A DNA stretch of 64,000 nucleotides from Methylotuvimicrobium sp. KM2 (GCF_038051925.1 NZ_CP150634.1:3852300-3916299), one strand, 5' to 3'; shown: positions 42,858-52,370, numbered from the stretch's first letter. Notes: a model not told the origin generated them from the sequence alone. Numbers and translations: made by a program.

Positions 42858-43760
42858 CTATATACTTTTAATCATGCGCCATAAAATAACGGCTCCTGAT
42901 ATTTGCAAACCCGTCGCCACGATCAGCATGATTTTTCCGGACGGGTCCTGCCACATGGTTTCCAAGTATTTCGGATTCATGATCATGATATAGACCGCCA
43001 TGCCCGGCGGGGTCAGTCCCAGCACCCAGGCAGTCACCCGGGTCTCGCCGGTCAACGAACGCAACTCCCGGCGCACCGCTTCGCGTTCGTTGATCATGTT
43101 CGCCACGCTTTGCAACAAATCCCGTACGCTACTGCCGTAACTGCGATTGATCCTGATCGCCAAAGCCAGTAAATATAGCTCATCGATCCGGTATAGATTA
43201 GCGGCTTCCTGAATTGCCTCTCCCAAATCGGCTCCCAATTCGTTGGCGCGGAATATCCGCCCGATAATGCTCTTGAGAGGATCGGGAATTTCCTCGGCGG
43301 CCAGCTGTAACGAGCCTTCCATGCTTCGGCCGGTGCCGAGCCCTCGCAACACCTGATCAAGGAACAAAGGCAGTTGCGTCAAAATCAGTTGAATGCGTTT
43401 TTTTGCCTTATACACCAACCATAGATAAACGGCCAACACAACGGCCACGGCGACCGCCATGCCGAATATGAGACCTTTCGCCAAGCCGGCCAGGATAGCC
43501 ATCAACAACAAACACAAGATTCCCGAAAGCAGCTGTTGAGGCTTAACTTCCATTCCGGCCCGCCAAAACAGCCGTTCGATCCCCGGGAAGTGCCTGCCTT
43601 CCTGCGGCAGCAGCACTTTCGTCTCCATCCCCGAGGCTTCGGCCATGCGCCGTCCCACTTTCTCGACGAGCGCTTCCTTTTGACTACGCTGATAAATGAA
43701 CAAAGCGACGGCCAACAATGCGGCGGCCAGCGCGAAAATCATGATTTGCTGGCTAAGCAA
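42858..43760 (-). CDS. tadB: TadB Tad-pilus inner-membrane platform protein
   Basis: Partner of TadC, same T2SSF fold: N-terminal helix (6-24), a helix pair at about 78-115, GLGTGRSMEGSLQLAAEEI, INRSYGSSVRDLLQSVANMI, and C-terminal helices. 300 aa. Start overlaps the cpaF stop by 8 bp. Together TadB and TadC contact the CpaF ATPase to extrude Flp pilin. Confidence 0.92.
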   Translation of the reverse strand: MLSQQIMIFALAAALLAVALFIYQRSQKEALVEKVGRRMAEASGMETKVLLPQEGRHFPGIERLFWRAGMEVKPQQLLSGILCLLLMAILAGLAKGLIFGMAVAVAVVLAVYLWLVYKAKKRIQLILTQLPLFLDQVLRGLGTGRSMEGSLQLAAEEIPDPLKSIIGRIFRANELGADLGEAIQEAANLYRIDELYLLALAIRINRSYGSSVRDLLQSVANMINEREAVRRELRSLTGETRVTAWVLGLTPPGMAVYIMIMNPKYLETMWQDPSGKIMLIVATGLQISGAVILWRMIKSI

Positions 43761-45024
43761 AGCGTCCGCCTTCGCCGGAATCGGCTTCGAACTTCTGTCC
43801 GGAGGGACGACTGTTGATCACGGTAAAACACTTACGGATCCGGTCGTAACCGAACAATTCATTGAGCATGATCTGTCCGTCGCGCAAGTCTCCAACTTCG
43901 ACTATCGCTGTGATACGGCGCGTGCCGTCGGAAAAACGGGTAATTTGCACAATGATATCGATCGCGCAGGCAATCATTTGCCGAAGAATTTCTATCCCGC
44001 CTTGAAAATTCGCCAAGGCCGACAACATTTCCAGCCGAACCAGGGCATCCCTGGCGCTATTGGCATGCACGGTACTCATCGAACCGTCATGCCCGGTATT
44101 CATCGCTTGCAGCACGTCCAATACCTCTTCGCCGCGAACCTCGCCGAGAATGATGCGATCGGGACGCATCCGCAAGGCATTGCGCACCAAATCGCGCGCT
44201 CTAATCTCACCCTCGCCTTCCACATTGGGTGGACGCGTTTCCAGGCGCACCACATGACTGTGCCCCAACTGCAATTCGGCGGCGTCCTCGATCGTTACGA
44301 TTCGTTCATTGACATCGATGAATCGACTCAGAATATTCAACAGGGTCGTCTTACCGGTGCCGGTACCGCCGCTGATCAAAATATTGCATCGATAGCTCAC
44401 TGCTTTACGCAGCAATTCCAGCATCGCTTCATTGATCGAACCGTATACCAATAAATCCGAATCGCGTAACGGGTCTTTCCGAAACTTACGCACCGAAAGA
44501 CAAGGACCGTCTACCGCCAATGGCGGAATGATCGCATTGACCCGGCTACCGTCGGGCAGACGGGCATCGACCATCGGGCTCGACTCGTCCAGACGGCGTC
44601 CGAGCGGTCCGATGATTCGGCGAATGACGCGCAATACATGGTCATCGTCGATAAACCGCAAATCCGCCTTTTCGACCAAGCCATTACGCTCGAGAAAAAT
44701 ATTCTTCGCGCCATTAACCATGATATCGCTGATTTTTTCGTCGGCCAGCAGCGATTCGAGCGGCCCGAACCCGGTTAGCTCGCTAATCATATCCTCGGTC
44801 AGGTCGTCGAGATCGTAACTGGTCACGGCAATTTGCCGTTGCCCGGCATAACGCGATACATGATCGAAAACGTATCCGCGAATTTGCTCGCGCGACCATT
44901 CATTGAGTGGAACCCCGTCATCCTCGACACAATCGATCAAATAACGATGCAAACTGTACTTGAGGTCCTGATAGGTCTCGGTATGTTTTAGGCTGTAGTC
45001 ATTGAGAGGATACTTGAACGCCAT
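43753..45024 (-). CDS. cpaF: CpaF/TadA pilus assembly ATPase
   Basis: Secretion ATPase of the VirB11/GspE class that powers pilus polymerisation and, in some Tad systems, retraction. N-terminal domain, then Walker A ISGGTGTGKTTLLN, Asp box and Walker B (RPDRIILGEVRGEE), His box (MNTGHDGSMSTVHANSARDAL). 423 aa. 11 nt after the cpaE 3' part. No defect seen. Confidence 0.95.
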   Translation of the reverse strand: MAFKYPLNDYSLKHTETYQDLKYSLHRYLIDCVEDDGVPLNEWSREQIRGYVFDHVSRYAGQRQIAVTSYDLDDLTEDMISELTGFGPLESLLADEKISDIMVNGAKNIFLERNGLVEKADLRFIDDDHVLRVIRRIIGPLGRRLDESSPMVDARLPDGSRVNAIIPPLAVDGPCLSVRKFRKDPLRDSDLLVYGSINEAMLELLRKAVSYRCNILISGGTGTGKTTLLNILSRFIDVNERIVTIEDAAELQLGHSHVVRLETRPPNVEGEGEIRARDLVRNALRMRPDRIILGEVRGEEVLDVLQAMNTGHDGSMSTVHANSARDALVRLEMLSALANFQGGIEILRQMIACAIDIIVQITRFSDGTRRITAIVEVGDLRDGQIMLNELFGYDRIRKCFTVINSRPSGQKFEADSGEGGRFA

Positions 45025-45035
45025 GCCCGATACTC

Positions 45036-46166
45036 CTACTTAGCGCCAAAGCGCGCCAATATGTTCTTAAAAAAACCCGAATCCTTTTCGGGCTTTCGCG
45101 CCTCGTCGGCCTTACCGCGACTATTGATAATCCTTTTCGCTAGTTTTTTTATCGCCAGCGTGTAAGGGTCGCGAGGCGCACATTTAAACAAACTATCGCC
45201 GGAATTCATCATCGCCAGGCGCGCCATGCCCGATGGCGGCAACGTAGTCTGCAAGGTCAAGCCGAAGCCGCGGGACAGACTCTCGGCATCGGGCGGTAAT
45301 TGCGGCAGGTAGCGGTCTACGACCAGCTCGACAGAATCCATCGAGATTTTATGTTCGATCATTTTTTTCACCAATTGCATGTTTTGCTTACAGCTGGGAA
45401 CGCTCTGCTCAACCACGACCAGCGTATTGTCGGCATTGCTCAGCAACAGATATAGAAAATCCGACCGTGGCACTCCGCCCAGATTAATCACGATACGAGG
45501 AAAATAACGGCGTAACATGCCGAGCAAGACATAGATATCGGCCGAGGTAATCTCGCCCATCGCGCTTTGTTCCTCCGGTAAGGCCAACAAACTTAGCCCG
45601 CTTTCATGCTTGGCGAACGCGCTATCGATCAGCATAGAATCCAGCCGGCGCAAACTACGCACCGCATCAATGAAACTGTAGGGCGAGGTGAGTCCGAGAT
45701 AGATCAAGGTGTCTCCTGCCGGATTACCGAGATCGATCAGCAAGGCATTGCGCTCCGTGCGCGCGCCTTGCATCGCCAAAGCCAAGTGTAGCGCGAGCAT
45801 CGGCGTGTCGGAACCGGGCCGGGCGCTCACCAACGCCGTGATCGTGCCGACCGATTCGGTCGGAATATTGGGTGCGGGCGCTCGGCTTTCCAGGCGCTTG
45901 ACCAAACTGATCACTTCACCGGGCCGGCTTTGAGTCAAAATGAAATCGCGCGCGCCGGCGCGCATTGCCGAAAGTATCAGTTCGTTATCGGCCTGTTCCG
46001 CCATCGCGATGACGGAGAGCATGGGTTTAAAAGCCACCAAGCCTTCTATCAGCGCCGCGTCTTGTCGGTGAGATTGGGCGTGCAACAACACGAACACAAC
46101 CTGCGCCCCGGTCAAATCGAGAATTTGACGCACACGCTCCAAGGACGGCGAATCGGCAACCACCAC
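45036..46166 (-). pseudogene. cpaE: CpaE/TadZ, 3' part (gene split by IS4-type insertion)
   Basis: ParA/MinD-like polar localisation protein of the Tad system with a receiver-like N-terminal domain (VVFVLLHAQSHRQDAALI; AGARDFILTQSRP) and an atypical ATPase domain (TALVSARPGSDTPMLALHLALAM, with no canonical Walker A Lys). The first 30 residues are at 47601-47702, beyond the insertion. The remaining frame has a GTG at 46166 inside the target duplication, so a shortened product of 376 aa is conceivable. The full protein would have read DEGEVVVADSPSLERV across the joint. Confidence 0.9.
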
Positions 46167-46168
46167 CT

Positions 46169-47600
46169 CATAAGCGCCAACTTAAGACGCAAGGCATTGA
46201 TTCACAGTTGAAAAATCAAGATGTGGCCACAACATAGAGTATTTTTACCGACGAAAGTGAAAATCCCTATGAAGCAGCCACAGCTAACAGATACCCTTTT
46301 TGATGACTTTTTGCAAGAGCTTCCAGCAGATTTCCAGGAGCAGGCCTATGAATTACAGGCGTTTGCACGGGCACGGAAAATCCGATCACCGTTGCAATTA
46401 TTGCAGTTAGTCCTGTTGTATTGCGGACTGGACTTGTCGTTGCGCAGCTGTGCCGGCGAAGTTGCCAAGCTTCAAGGCTATTTGAGCGACACGGCGGTGA
46501 CCAAGCGACTGGCGGCCTGCGTGGCGTGGATCAAGTCGTTACTGAAGCGTGTGTTCGGATTGGATAAACAGATTAACAATGGCTCCTTGAATTTCATTGT
46601 GATTGACGGTTCGACCGTGCAAGAACCCGGCGCGAAAGAAACAACGTATCGCTTGCATGTGGCGATCGACTTGATGAGCTTGACACTCCGCGAGGTCAAC
46701 GTCACGACCGATAAAGTTGGCGAGAGCTTGGATCACTATCAGTTGACTGCAGGTGATGTCGCGTTGCTGGATCGAGGCTACAACCAACCGAAGTCTTTAG
46801 TCCCGCTCATTGATCGCGGCGGCCACGTCGTACTGCGCTACAATCCACACAGCATGACGCTTTACGAACGGTGCAACGAACCGAAAGGTGTTAAAATCGA
46901 TTGGGAACAGCGCATACGCGATTTGAATGGTCAGCCGGGTGCGATACCGGTTTATCTGTGCCATCAAGACAAACGTATTGAAGGCGTGGTGCATGCGATG
47001 CCGTTACCGCCGGAACAGGCGGCGCAAGCACGCCGCAAAGCGAAACAACGCGCGCGTGATAAAGGTCGCACGGCGAGCCAAAAGACCTTGATGCTGAGCG
47101 GCTGGGTGTTGATTTTTACTTCGCTCCCCGAAGCGCTGCTCGACACGAAATCAATCGCTGAGCTCTACCGGGTTCGCTGGCAAGTGGAGTTGGTCATAAA
47201 GCGGCTAAAGAGCTTGCTTGATATCGACCGGCTACGCGCCCGAAAAGACAGCAAGCTGGCGGATTTATATTTGCACGGCAAGTTACTGTTTGCTGCAGTG
47301 ACTCAAAAAATAGCGCAGCGCCGATTCGGCCGGGCGGCTACCACAATGGACGGTGATCGTTCGATTACCCATTGGCGTTTATGGCGCACGATCGCCAATG
47401 AGATCAAGGCAGGACTTACGGCTTGTTTTCCAAAAAATGAGCGCTTTATTGACGACTGCATAAAAAGCCTCTGTGAACGTCCGCGCAAGAAAAAGCTTCA
47501 GGGTTTACCGGATCGTGTTTTGGAACTCATTATTGAAGGTCGGGGAGGTGGCGTTAGTCTTGCTTAATCAAATACTTAGATTCTTAAGTTGGCGCTTATG
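46169..47600. mobile_element. IS4-family insertion sequence in cpaE
   Basis: 18-bp perfect terminal inverted repeats CATAAGCGCCAACTTAAG (46169-46186 and, inverted, 47583-47600). The flanks carry an 11-bp duplication AACCACCACCT at 46158-46168 and 47601-47611. 1,432 bp, one transposase gene on the plus strand. Size, long target duplication and the YREK motif of its transposase agree with the IS4 family. Confidence 0.95.
46269..47567 (+). CDS. IS4-family transposase
   Basis: DDE transposase with a long beta-strand insertion. Asp in NFIVIDGSTVQEPG, Asp in VALLDRGYNQPKS, and the Y(2)R(3)E(6)K signature YRVRWQVELVIKRLK. I start it at ATG 46269 (MKQPQLTD), giving 432 aa; the frame is open to 46221 without support. 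Intact, so probably active recently. Confidence 0.95.
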   Translation: MKQPQLTDTLFDDFLQELPADFQEQAYELQAFARARKIRSPLQLLQLVLLYCGLDLSLRSCAGEVAKLQGYLSDTAVTKRLAACVAWIKSLLKRVFGLDKQINNGSLNFIVIDGSTVQEPGAKETTYRLHVAIDLMSLTLREVNVTTDKVGESLDHYQLTAGDVALLDRGYNQPKSLVPLIDRGGHVVLRYNPHSMTLYERCNEPKGVKIDWEQRIRDLNGQPGAIPVYLCHQDKRIEGVVHAMPLPPEQAAQARRKAKQRARDKGRTASQKTLMLSGWVLIFTSLPEALLDTKSIAELYRVRWQVELVIKRLKSLLDIDRLRARKDSKLADLYLHGKLLFAAVTQKIAQRRFGRAATTMDGDRSITHWRLWRTIANEIKAGLTACFPKNERFIDDCIKSLCERPRKKKLQGLPDRVLELIIEGRGGGVSLA

Positions 47601-47702
47601 AACCACCACCTCCCCTTCATCTTTGAAAACCGTATTCAGCCAGCGGATATGATCTTGGTCGTTGGTAACGGCAATGAAACTTTGTTTGCGAATAACAGCC
47701 AT
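47601..47702 (-). pseudogene. cpaE: CpaE/TadZ, 5' fragment
   Basis: ATG 47702 starts MAVIRKQSFIAVTNDQDH and runs to the IS4-type element after GEVVV. It begins 4 nt after the cpaC stop and joins in frame with 45036-46166 once the element and one target copy are removed. Confidence 0.88.
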
Positions 47703-47706
47703 AAGA

Positions 47707-49056
47707 TCAATCCGAAAATCCAGAGCGTACCGGCGTTTTGGCTTTGAATTCTCCGGTTTCCTTAAAAAACACCTCGAAGAAATTAGGGTCGTATTTCCGG
47801 AAGCGTTCGCCCGGCATCGGTGGCAAAGGCGCGCCTTTGGCTATCGGGCGGACCAAATGCGGCGTCACGACCATGATCAGCTCTTTGTCGGTCCGGTCGA
47901 TGCTTGTTGAGCGAAAGAAGGCTCCGAGAATCGGAATATCGCCAAGCCACGGAAACTTATCGACACTGCCGATGGTATTCTGACTGACCAGTCCGCTAAT
48001 CACGAAACTCTCGCCGTCGCCCAACGAAAGACTGGTATCGGTGCGTCGAACGCGCAATGCCGGAACCGCGACGCCACCACTCTGTATGCCTGCTGTAAAA
48101 TCCAATTCGCTGACTTCCGGCGCGACTTTCAGCGCGATACGGTTATCATCCAAGACCGTGGGCGTCAACGCCACGCGGACGCCGAACTCCTTGAACCTAA
48201 CCGTGATACCGCTGTCGAGCGTGCCGCCCGCCCGGATCGGAATCGGAAATTCGCCGCCGGCCAAAAAATTGGCGCTTTGTCCGCTCATCGCGACCAGCGT
48301 GGGTTCCGCCAGTGTATAGGCGAAACCGTTGTTTTCGAGTACGGAAACCACACCGAGTATGCCTTCGGTAGCATTCCCGTAGAGAAAATTGAAAGCCTGG
48401 GCATGCGGAAAAAAACCGCTGCTCAACAAAGACAACGCGCCTTCACCGGCGGATTGAACGCCGGACATATTACCCGGCGTAGACAAGGCCAGCGTCGTGT
48501 TGGCCGTGTTCTTGCCGAGAAACAGGCCGGCGTTCTGCAAGCGTCTGCGGCTGACTTCGACGATCTTGATATCGATTTGCACCTGGGTGTCGAAATCCAG
48601 CACGCTGGCGTCGATCGACGCATCACTTTTCGCATCCAGAGCCTGGCGCACTTGGGCATGACTTTCCAATGAGCGGCTTTGACCCGACAAACCGAGCTTA
48701 TCGCCGGCCTCCCGCACTTGAAGGTCGGCACTATCGAGTCGGCTCACCGTGCGTTGCTTCAAGCCGGCCGACGCCACGACCAACAACTCGACCTGGAGAC
48801 TCGGTTTCTCGGTATCATCACCGTACCACACCATTAAATCCGTTTTGCCGGGCTTTTTTCCCATGACCAGCAATAGATTCCCGTCAACTTGCACATCGGC
48901 AATCTCGTCATTACCGATAGCGGCGCGTTTGATCGTTCTATCGGAAGGTGCCCGCCACTGCCTACCTACCTCGAGATTGACGCTTAGTTTAGCCGCATGA
49001 GAGAAATCCCCTATCGCCAAAAGCAACACGGCTAATATAACTTTCGAAATGTTCAT
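47707..49056 (-). CDS. cpaC: CpaC/RcpA outer-membrane secretin of Tad pilus
   Basis: Forms the outer-membrane ring through which the Flp pilus exits. Signal peptide (about 1-21, to SHAA), N-terminal pilus-assembly/BON-like region (VDGNLLLVMGKKPGKTDLMVW), then the C-terminal secretin domain (GSVDKFPWLGDIPILGAFFRSTS, KELIMVVTPHLVRPI). 449 aa. Ends 4 nt before the cpaE start. The gap to cpaB is 340 bp and is filled by the 180-bp dispersed element. Confidence 0.93.
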   Translation of the reverse strand: MNISKVILAVLLLAIGDFSHAAKLSVNLEVGRQWRAPSDRTIKRAAIGNDEIADVQVDGNLLLVMGKKPGKTDLMVWYGDDTEKPSLQVELLVVASAGLKQRTVSRLDSADLQVREAGDKLGLSGQSRSLESHAQVRQALDAKSDASIDASVLDFDTQVQIDIKIVEVSRRRLQNAGLFLGKNTANTTLALSTPGNMSGVQSAGEGALSLLSSGFFPHAQAFNFLYGNATEGILGVVSVLENNGFAYTLAEPTLVAMSGQSANFLAGGEFPIPIRAGGTLDSGITVRFKEFGVRVALTPTVLDDNRIALKVAPEVSELDFTAGIQSGGVAVPALRVRRTDTSLSLGDGESFVISGLVSQNTIGSVDKFPWLGDIPILGAFFRSTSIDRTDKELIMVVTPHLVRPIAKGAPLPPMPGERFRKYDPNFFEVFFKETGEFKAKTPVRSGFSD

Positions 49057-49166
49057 TGGTAATCGATAATTCGCTCTTTAATATAGTTATTATTATTGAT
49101 CAAGCGTGCCAAGGGTTACCCATCGCATCCCTAGATAACCATTTGAATCTAAGGCGAAGAAGATAA

Positions 49167-49415
49167 GGATTTCGTAATAAATTACGTCCTGGAACTATGA
49201 GCTTTGTTGAGGGTACGGTAACTCACTTGGCAGGATGCCGTGAACCCAGCACCTAAATTATCCAAGATAGTTAACCATAGCCAATGAGCTATGGAATTTA
49301 GGTGCTGGGTGAATACGTCCTTGTAGGCTTGACGGCGGCTTTCCCTGCCGCCGACACCTGCCAATCGAGCAACCGAACCCTCCCTAAAATAAGGAAGTTA
49401 TTTACGACCAAATCC
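49167..49415. mobile_element. 180-bp TIR element, copy 2, carrying nested 65-bp element
   Basis: GGATTT...AAATCC with TAA on both sides (49164-49166, 49416-49418). Length 249 bp; subtracting the 65-bp element and its 4-bp duplication leaves exactly 180 bp, as in fliP. It lies between cpaC and cpaB; its right end supplies the last five residues (GFGRK) and stop codon of CpaB. Confidence 0.88.
49245..49309. mobile_element. 65-bp palindromic element, copy 2
   Basis: Same as 19931-19995 apart from two substitutions near the centre. Flanked by TGAA at 49241-49244 and 49310-49313. Inserted in the 180-bp element, at the same point of the shared core (TATTCACGG on the minus strand) as the other copy. 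Confidence 0.88.
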
Positions 49416-50393
49416 TAAGGTTTGCGTTGCATACCCCCTCTGAGTATTGCCCCTATGAATGACTATACCGGCTTTTGCCTCGCTTTCATACGTCATGCCC
49501 CTTTCCTCGCCTTCATGACTCCCGCCTCGAACGAGGTCTTTTAATAGCACCTGATACCTTTCATCCAAAGCCCTTTCCGGCTGCGGTAGAGACAAACCGG
49601 CTTGCAATAAAGCATCTTCGTCGACCGGCGAAATGTTTTCTTCGGGGCCTCGCAAGGCAAGCCGAATTCTACCGCTGGATTCGGCCAGCATCAGCTTCGA
49701 AGTATCGGACTCGCCAATCGCCAACACCGCCGTTTTACTTTTTTTGCCGGTAGGCTCCACATCCTTTTTTTGCCGAGTCGATGCAGGTTTACCGCCAACC
49801 TGAGTCTTTTCCATTGGGTCCGACGGAACATCATCTCTATCCCTGCTTTGTTCCGGCTTACTTAACATATTGCCGAAAGCCAACACGCGCACATTCGACA
49901 ATACGACTTGCGCGGAACTATCGTTGCCGACTTCCCGGTCGCTGCGCAAATAAAGCAGCACATCAACATGATCGCCGGGTTCGATGAATCCTCCGGCACC
50001 GATCACTTCATCCACTTTGACGGCAAGCGCACGATCTCCAGGACGGAGAGCCAAGGCCAATTGACTATACGCTGGAAAATGACTGCCGAGCAGCATTTCG
50101 CCGGCGGCAATATCGACCCTGGTTTTACGTCCGGTTAACTCGGCCGCCGACGCAAAAGAGTGCACCGGACGCGTCGGCACGACAGCGGAGGTCAGGTCTT
50201 CCTCGACGATGACTTGCCCGCCCCGAATGTCTCGCGCCGCAAATACCACTGCCTCGCCTTTTGGCCGGGCTTGCTCTACGACTATCGGTTCCTGTTTTGT
50301 TGGGGTCTGACTGGTTTTATAGCCGAGATAACCGATGCCGACCGCCCCGAGCGCCAATAAAATTGCCAATACTCGTAATACTGTACTGCTCAT
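49398..50393 (-). CDS. cpaB: CpaB/RcpC Tad pilus periplasmic protein
   Basis: Periplasmic protein anchored by one N-terminal helix (about 5-27), with SAF/flagellar-FlgA-like domain (VVFAARDIRGGQVIVEEDLTS; AGEMLLGSHFPAY) and GFIEPGDHVDVLLYL typical of RcpC/CpaB. A charged linker (about 185-235) follows. It works with the CpaC secretin. 331 aa. The last residues GFGRK and the stop codon come from the dispersed 180-bp element, so the original C-terminus has been replaced. Confidence 0.9.
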   Translation of the reverse strand: MSSTVLRVLAILLALGAVGIGYLGYKTSQTPTKQEPIVVEQARPKGEAVVFAARDIRGGQVIVEEDLTSAVVPTRPVHSFASAAELTGRKTRVDIAAGEMLLGSHFPAYSQLALALRPGDRALAVKVDEVIGAGGFIEPGDHVDVLLYLRSDREVGNDSSAQVVLSNVRVLAFGNMLSKPEQSRDRDDVPSDPMEKTQVGGKPASTRQKKDVEPTGKKSKTAVLAIGESDTSKLMLAESSGRIRLALRGPEENISPVDEDALLQAGLSLPQPERALDERYQVLLKDLVRGGSHEGEERGMTYESEAKAGIVIHRGNTQRGYATQTLGFGRK

Positions 50394-50596
50394 GACGACT
50401 CCTGCTTGCTTTTTCGGCTCATTGTAATCGGAAAATTTGTCGGCGATTTATTCTACGACATTAATCCGCATACTTTATCTTTATTGCTATGAAAATACAT
50501 GGGTGCTGAAAATAGGAATGAGTTCCATGATGGGTTTCCGCTTCGCTCCTAGCCATCCTACATCTTTAGGTTCTCATGGAGGAGCGTGGCGAGTTC
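50394..50596. other. Intergenic region between cpaB and tadE
   Basis: 203 bp on the coding strand of the Tad operon. I see no gene and no clear repeat apart from a short TCCTACATC/GTTCTCATGGAGGA stretch. An internal promoter for cpaB is possible but not recognisable. Confidence 0.3.
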
Positions 50597-51103
50597 TTAC
50601 AAAATCTGCACGGAGGCCCGTCCGATTAGGTCGTCGGGCAATCTCGGCACATCGCCGATGACAGGAAAGCGCAAGATCGGCACCAGCGGATTGGCTCGAT
50701 AGCCGGCATATCTAACGGTCACGGTCAAAATATCGTCGCTCCAATTAACAGCCACATCGGCATTTGCCCGCGCGGACGGCAGCAAGGTTTCATCCAGAAA
50801 CGTTTCGACGACATCGCGCACCCTGGCTTCGACACCGGCTATATACGCGGCTTCGACGTTCTCTTCATCGGCGAAAAAACTCCGATCCACCGCCACGCCC
50901 GCCCGTGCGCCGGCGGACGCCGCATGATTGAAGACCTGCATCATCATCATCGGAATCGAATAACTAACGATCGCGTAAAACAGCGTGAAAAAAATGACGA
51001 ACAGCAGCGCCGCCTCGATCGCAGCCGCGCCGCGCTGACCGCGCCAAGCGCAGGCAGGAGATCTGATTTTGGAATACCCGATAGAACTCTCTATGTGTCT
51101 CAT
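50597..51103 (-). CDS. TadE-like pseudopilin
   Basis: Minor pilin-like protein: Arg-rich start (MRHIESSIGYSKIRSPACAW), then RGQRGAAAIEAALLFVIFFTLFYAIVSYSIP, the TadE prepilin-type segment with GxxxxE followed by a membrane helix. A C-terminal extracytoplasmic domain follows. I place the start at ATG 51103; the frame open to 51250 lies in the prepilin peptidase gene. 168 aa, 25 nt after tadV. Confidence 0.88.
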   Translation of the reverse strand: MRHIESSIGYSKIRSPACAWRGQRGAAAIEAALLFVIFFTLFYAIVSYSIPMMMMQVFNHAASAGARAGVAVDRSFFADEENVEAAYIAGVEARVRDVVETFLDETLLPSARANADVAVNWSDDILTVTVRYAGYRANPLVPILRFPVIGDVPRLPDDLIGRASVQIL

Positions 51104-51128
51104 GACCGGTCTTTTATGTTGATGCAGA

Positions 51129-51671
51129 TCACTCTTGTAACGACAATAGTGAAACACCTGACGCGGCGGCCAGCAAGGCCACCAAAAAACCGACCGCCAG
51201 CGCCGCGCCGAACGGCAGGAACCTGCCTTTCGGCTCCGGCACTCCGGCACAGGACAGACCCAGTCGCGCCAACAATGGCGACAATAGAAAAAACCCGCGG
51301 TAAGCCGCCAACCACAAGATAACCGTCACACCTGACAGCAACCCCGCCACAACAAAGGTAATCAGTACCGCGTCGACGCCGCCGAACAAGCCCATTGCAG
51401 TAAACAATTTAACATCGCCCGCGCCGAGCTTTTTGAAGACATAGCCGGGCATGGTCATGACCAGCGCCAAGACCCAGCCGGCCAATGCCGAAGACAACGG
51501 TAATTCCAACCAGCCTTCCCCGGTTACCGCATAAGCGGCCAGCACCGCCACCTGCGCTCCGAGCGTTAGGCTATTGGGCAAGCGGCGCCGAATTAGATCA
51601 TAGAGGCCGCAAGCGACAGCCCACAAAGCCAAAATACAAATCGGCGCCGACACCGCCGCGAATGGGTTCAT
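51129..51671 (-). CDS. cpaA: TadV/CpaA prepilin peptidase
   Basis: Aspartic prepilin peptidase of the A24 family that processes Flp pilin and TadE. Membrane protein with six hydrophobic segments; catalytic Asp residues in CGLYDLIRRRLPN and GAGDVKLFTAMGLFGG (GxGD motif). 180 aa. It lacks the methylase domain, as usual for the Tad type. Follows flp. Confidence 0.92.
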   Translation of the reverse strand: MNPFAAVSAPICILALWAVACGLYDLIRRRLPNSLTLGAQVAVLAAYAVTGEGWLELPLSSALAGWVLALVMTMPGYVFKKLGAGDVKLFTAMGLFGGVDAVLITFVVAGLLSGVTVILWLAAYRGFFLLSPLLARLGLSCAGVPEPKGRFLPFGAALAVGFLVALLAAASGVSLLSLQE

Positions 51672-51738
51672 GCTGTGAATCCACGATCAAACCTAGTTGC
51701 ATGCATCAACTTAATACAGCCGAAATCGACTCACTAGG

Positions 51739-51918
51739 TTACGGAGTCAGTGCGGTCTCAATACCTTGAAAAATTGATGTTACAGCTTCACTGATACCAG
51801 GAACGAATGTTACAAGCGCAACCGCGACCATCGCGGCAATCAACGCATATTCAATACCGCTCGCGCCTTCTTCGTCACGAAGAAACTCGCCCCACCATTG
51901 TTTAAATTGAATGTTCAT
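51739..51918 (-). CDS. flp: Flp major pilin
   Basis: Small type IVb prepilin: hydrophilic leader, then the processing region EGASGIEYALIAAMVAVALV (G/E at the cleavage site, the conserved GIEYALIAA) and a hydrophobic helix. I choose ATG 51918 (MNIQFKQ) because GAGGAG stands 8 nt upstream; ATG 51924 is too close to it. 59 aa. First gene of the Tad operon. Confidence 0.93.
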   Translation of the reverse strand: MNIQFKQWWGEFLRDEEGASGIEYALIAAMVAVALVTFVPGISEAVTSIFQGIETALTP

Positions 51919-51924
51919 TTTCAT

Positions 51925-52370
51925 CTCTCCTCGGGTTATCGACTGATATTACCCGCTTAAGTCATTGTTGTAGGCCAACGATTCCCTTCGGCTTTTTACG
52001 CATTAACCTAAACTAGATTAATCGGTCAGTTAATTATTATTCTCTTCCTTGCCTGTCATAGTCACAGAAAACCATTTAAAATAAAACTGGCTTATTCACA
52101 GTTCTTAACTATTTGTTTTTTTATAATTCAACGTTGCCGGTTGACGCATCTTTCATCGACCGAAATTTAACAGGCCTTATGAGCCTATGACATTTTACTT
52201 CTTAATTATCAAATGCTTCAGACCCCACCGACAAACCTCATCAGAACAAGCTCACCTATCATCCGCATCCGGTAAAACTAGGCATTTATCTCGCATTAGA
52301 TACTATAGCCGGCTCCGAGGCCTTAACGCACAAGAGTCAAAATCCTAACCCCCAAACTCCGCCTGGTCAA
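51925..52370. other. Upstream region of the Tad operon
   Basis: About 450 bp with no gene; AT-rich near 52020-52140, probably the flp promoter and leader. I found no clear sigma-54 (GG-N10-GC) or sigma-28 site. Confidence 0.35.

Noticed and set aside
43696..44454. 252-aa plus-strand frame opposite tadB and cpaF
   Set aside because: Antisense to well-conserved coding sequence; composition (His- and Gln-rich) is typical of a reverse-frame artefact.
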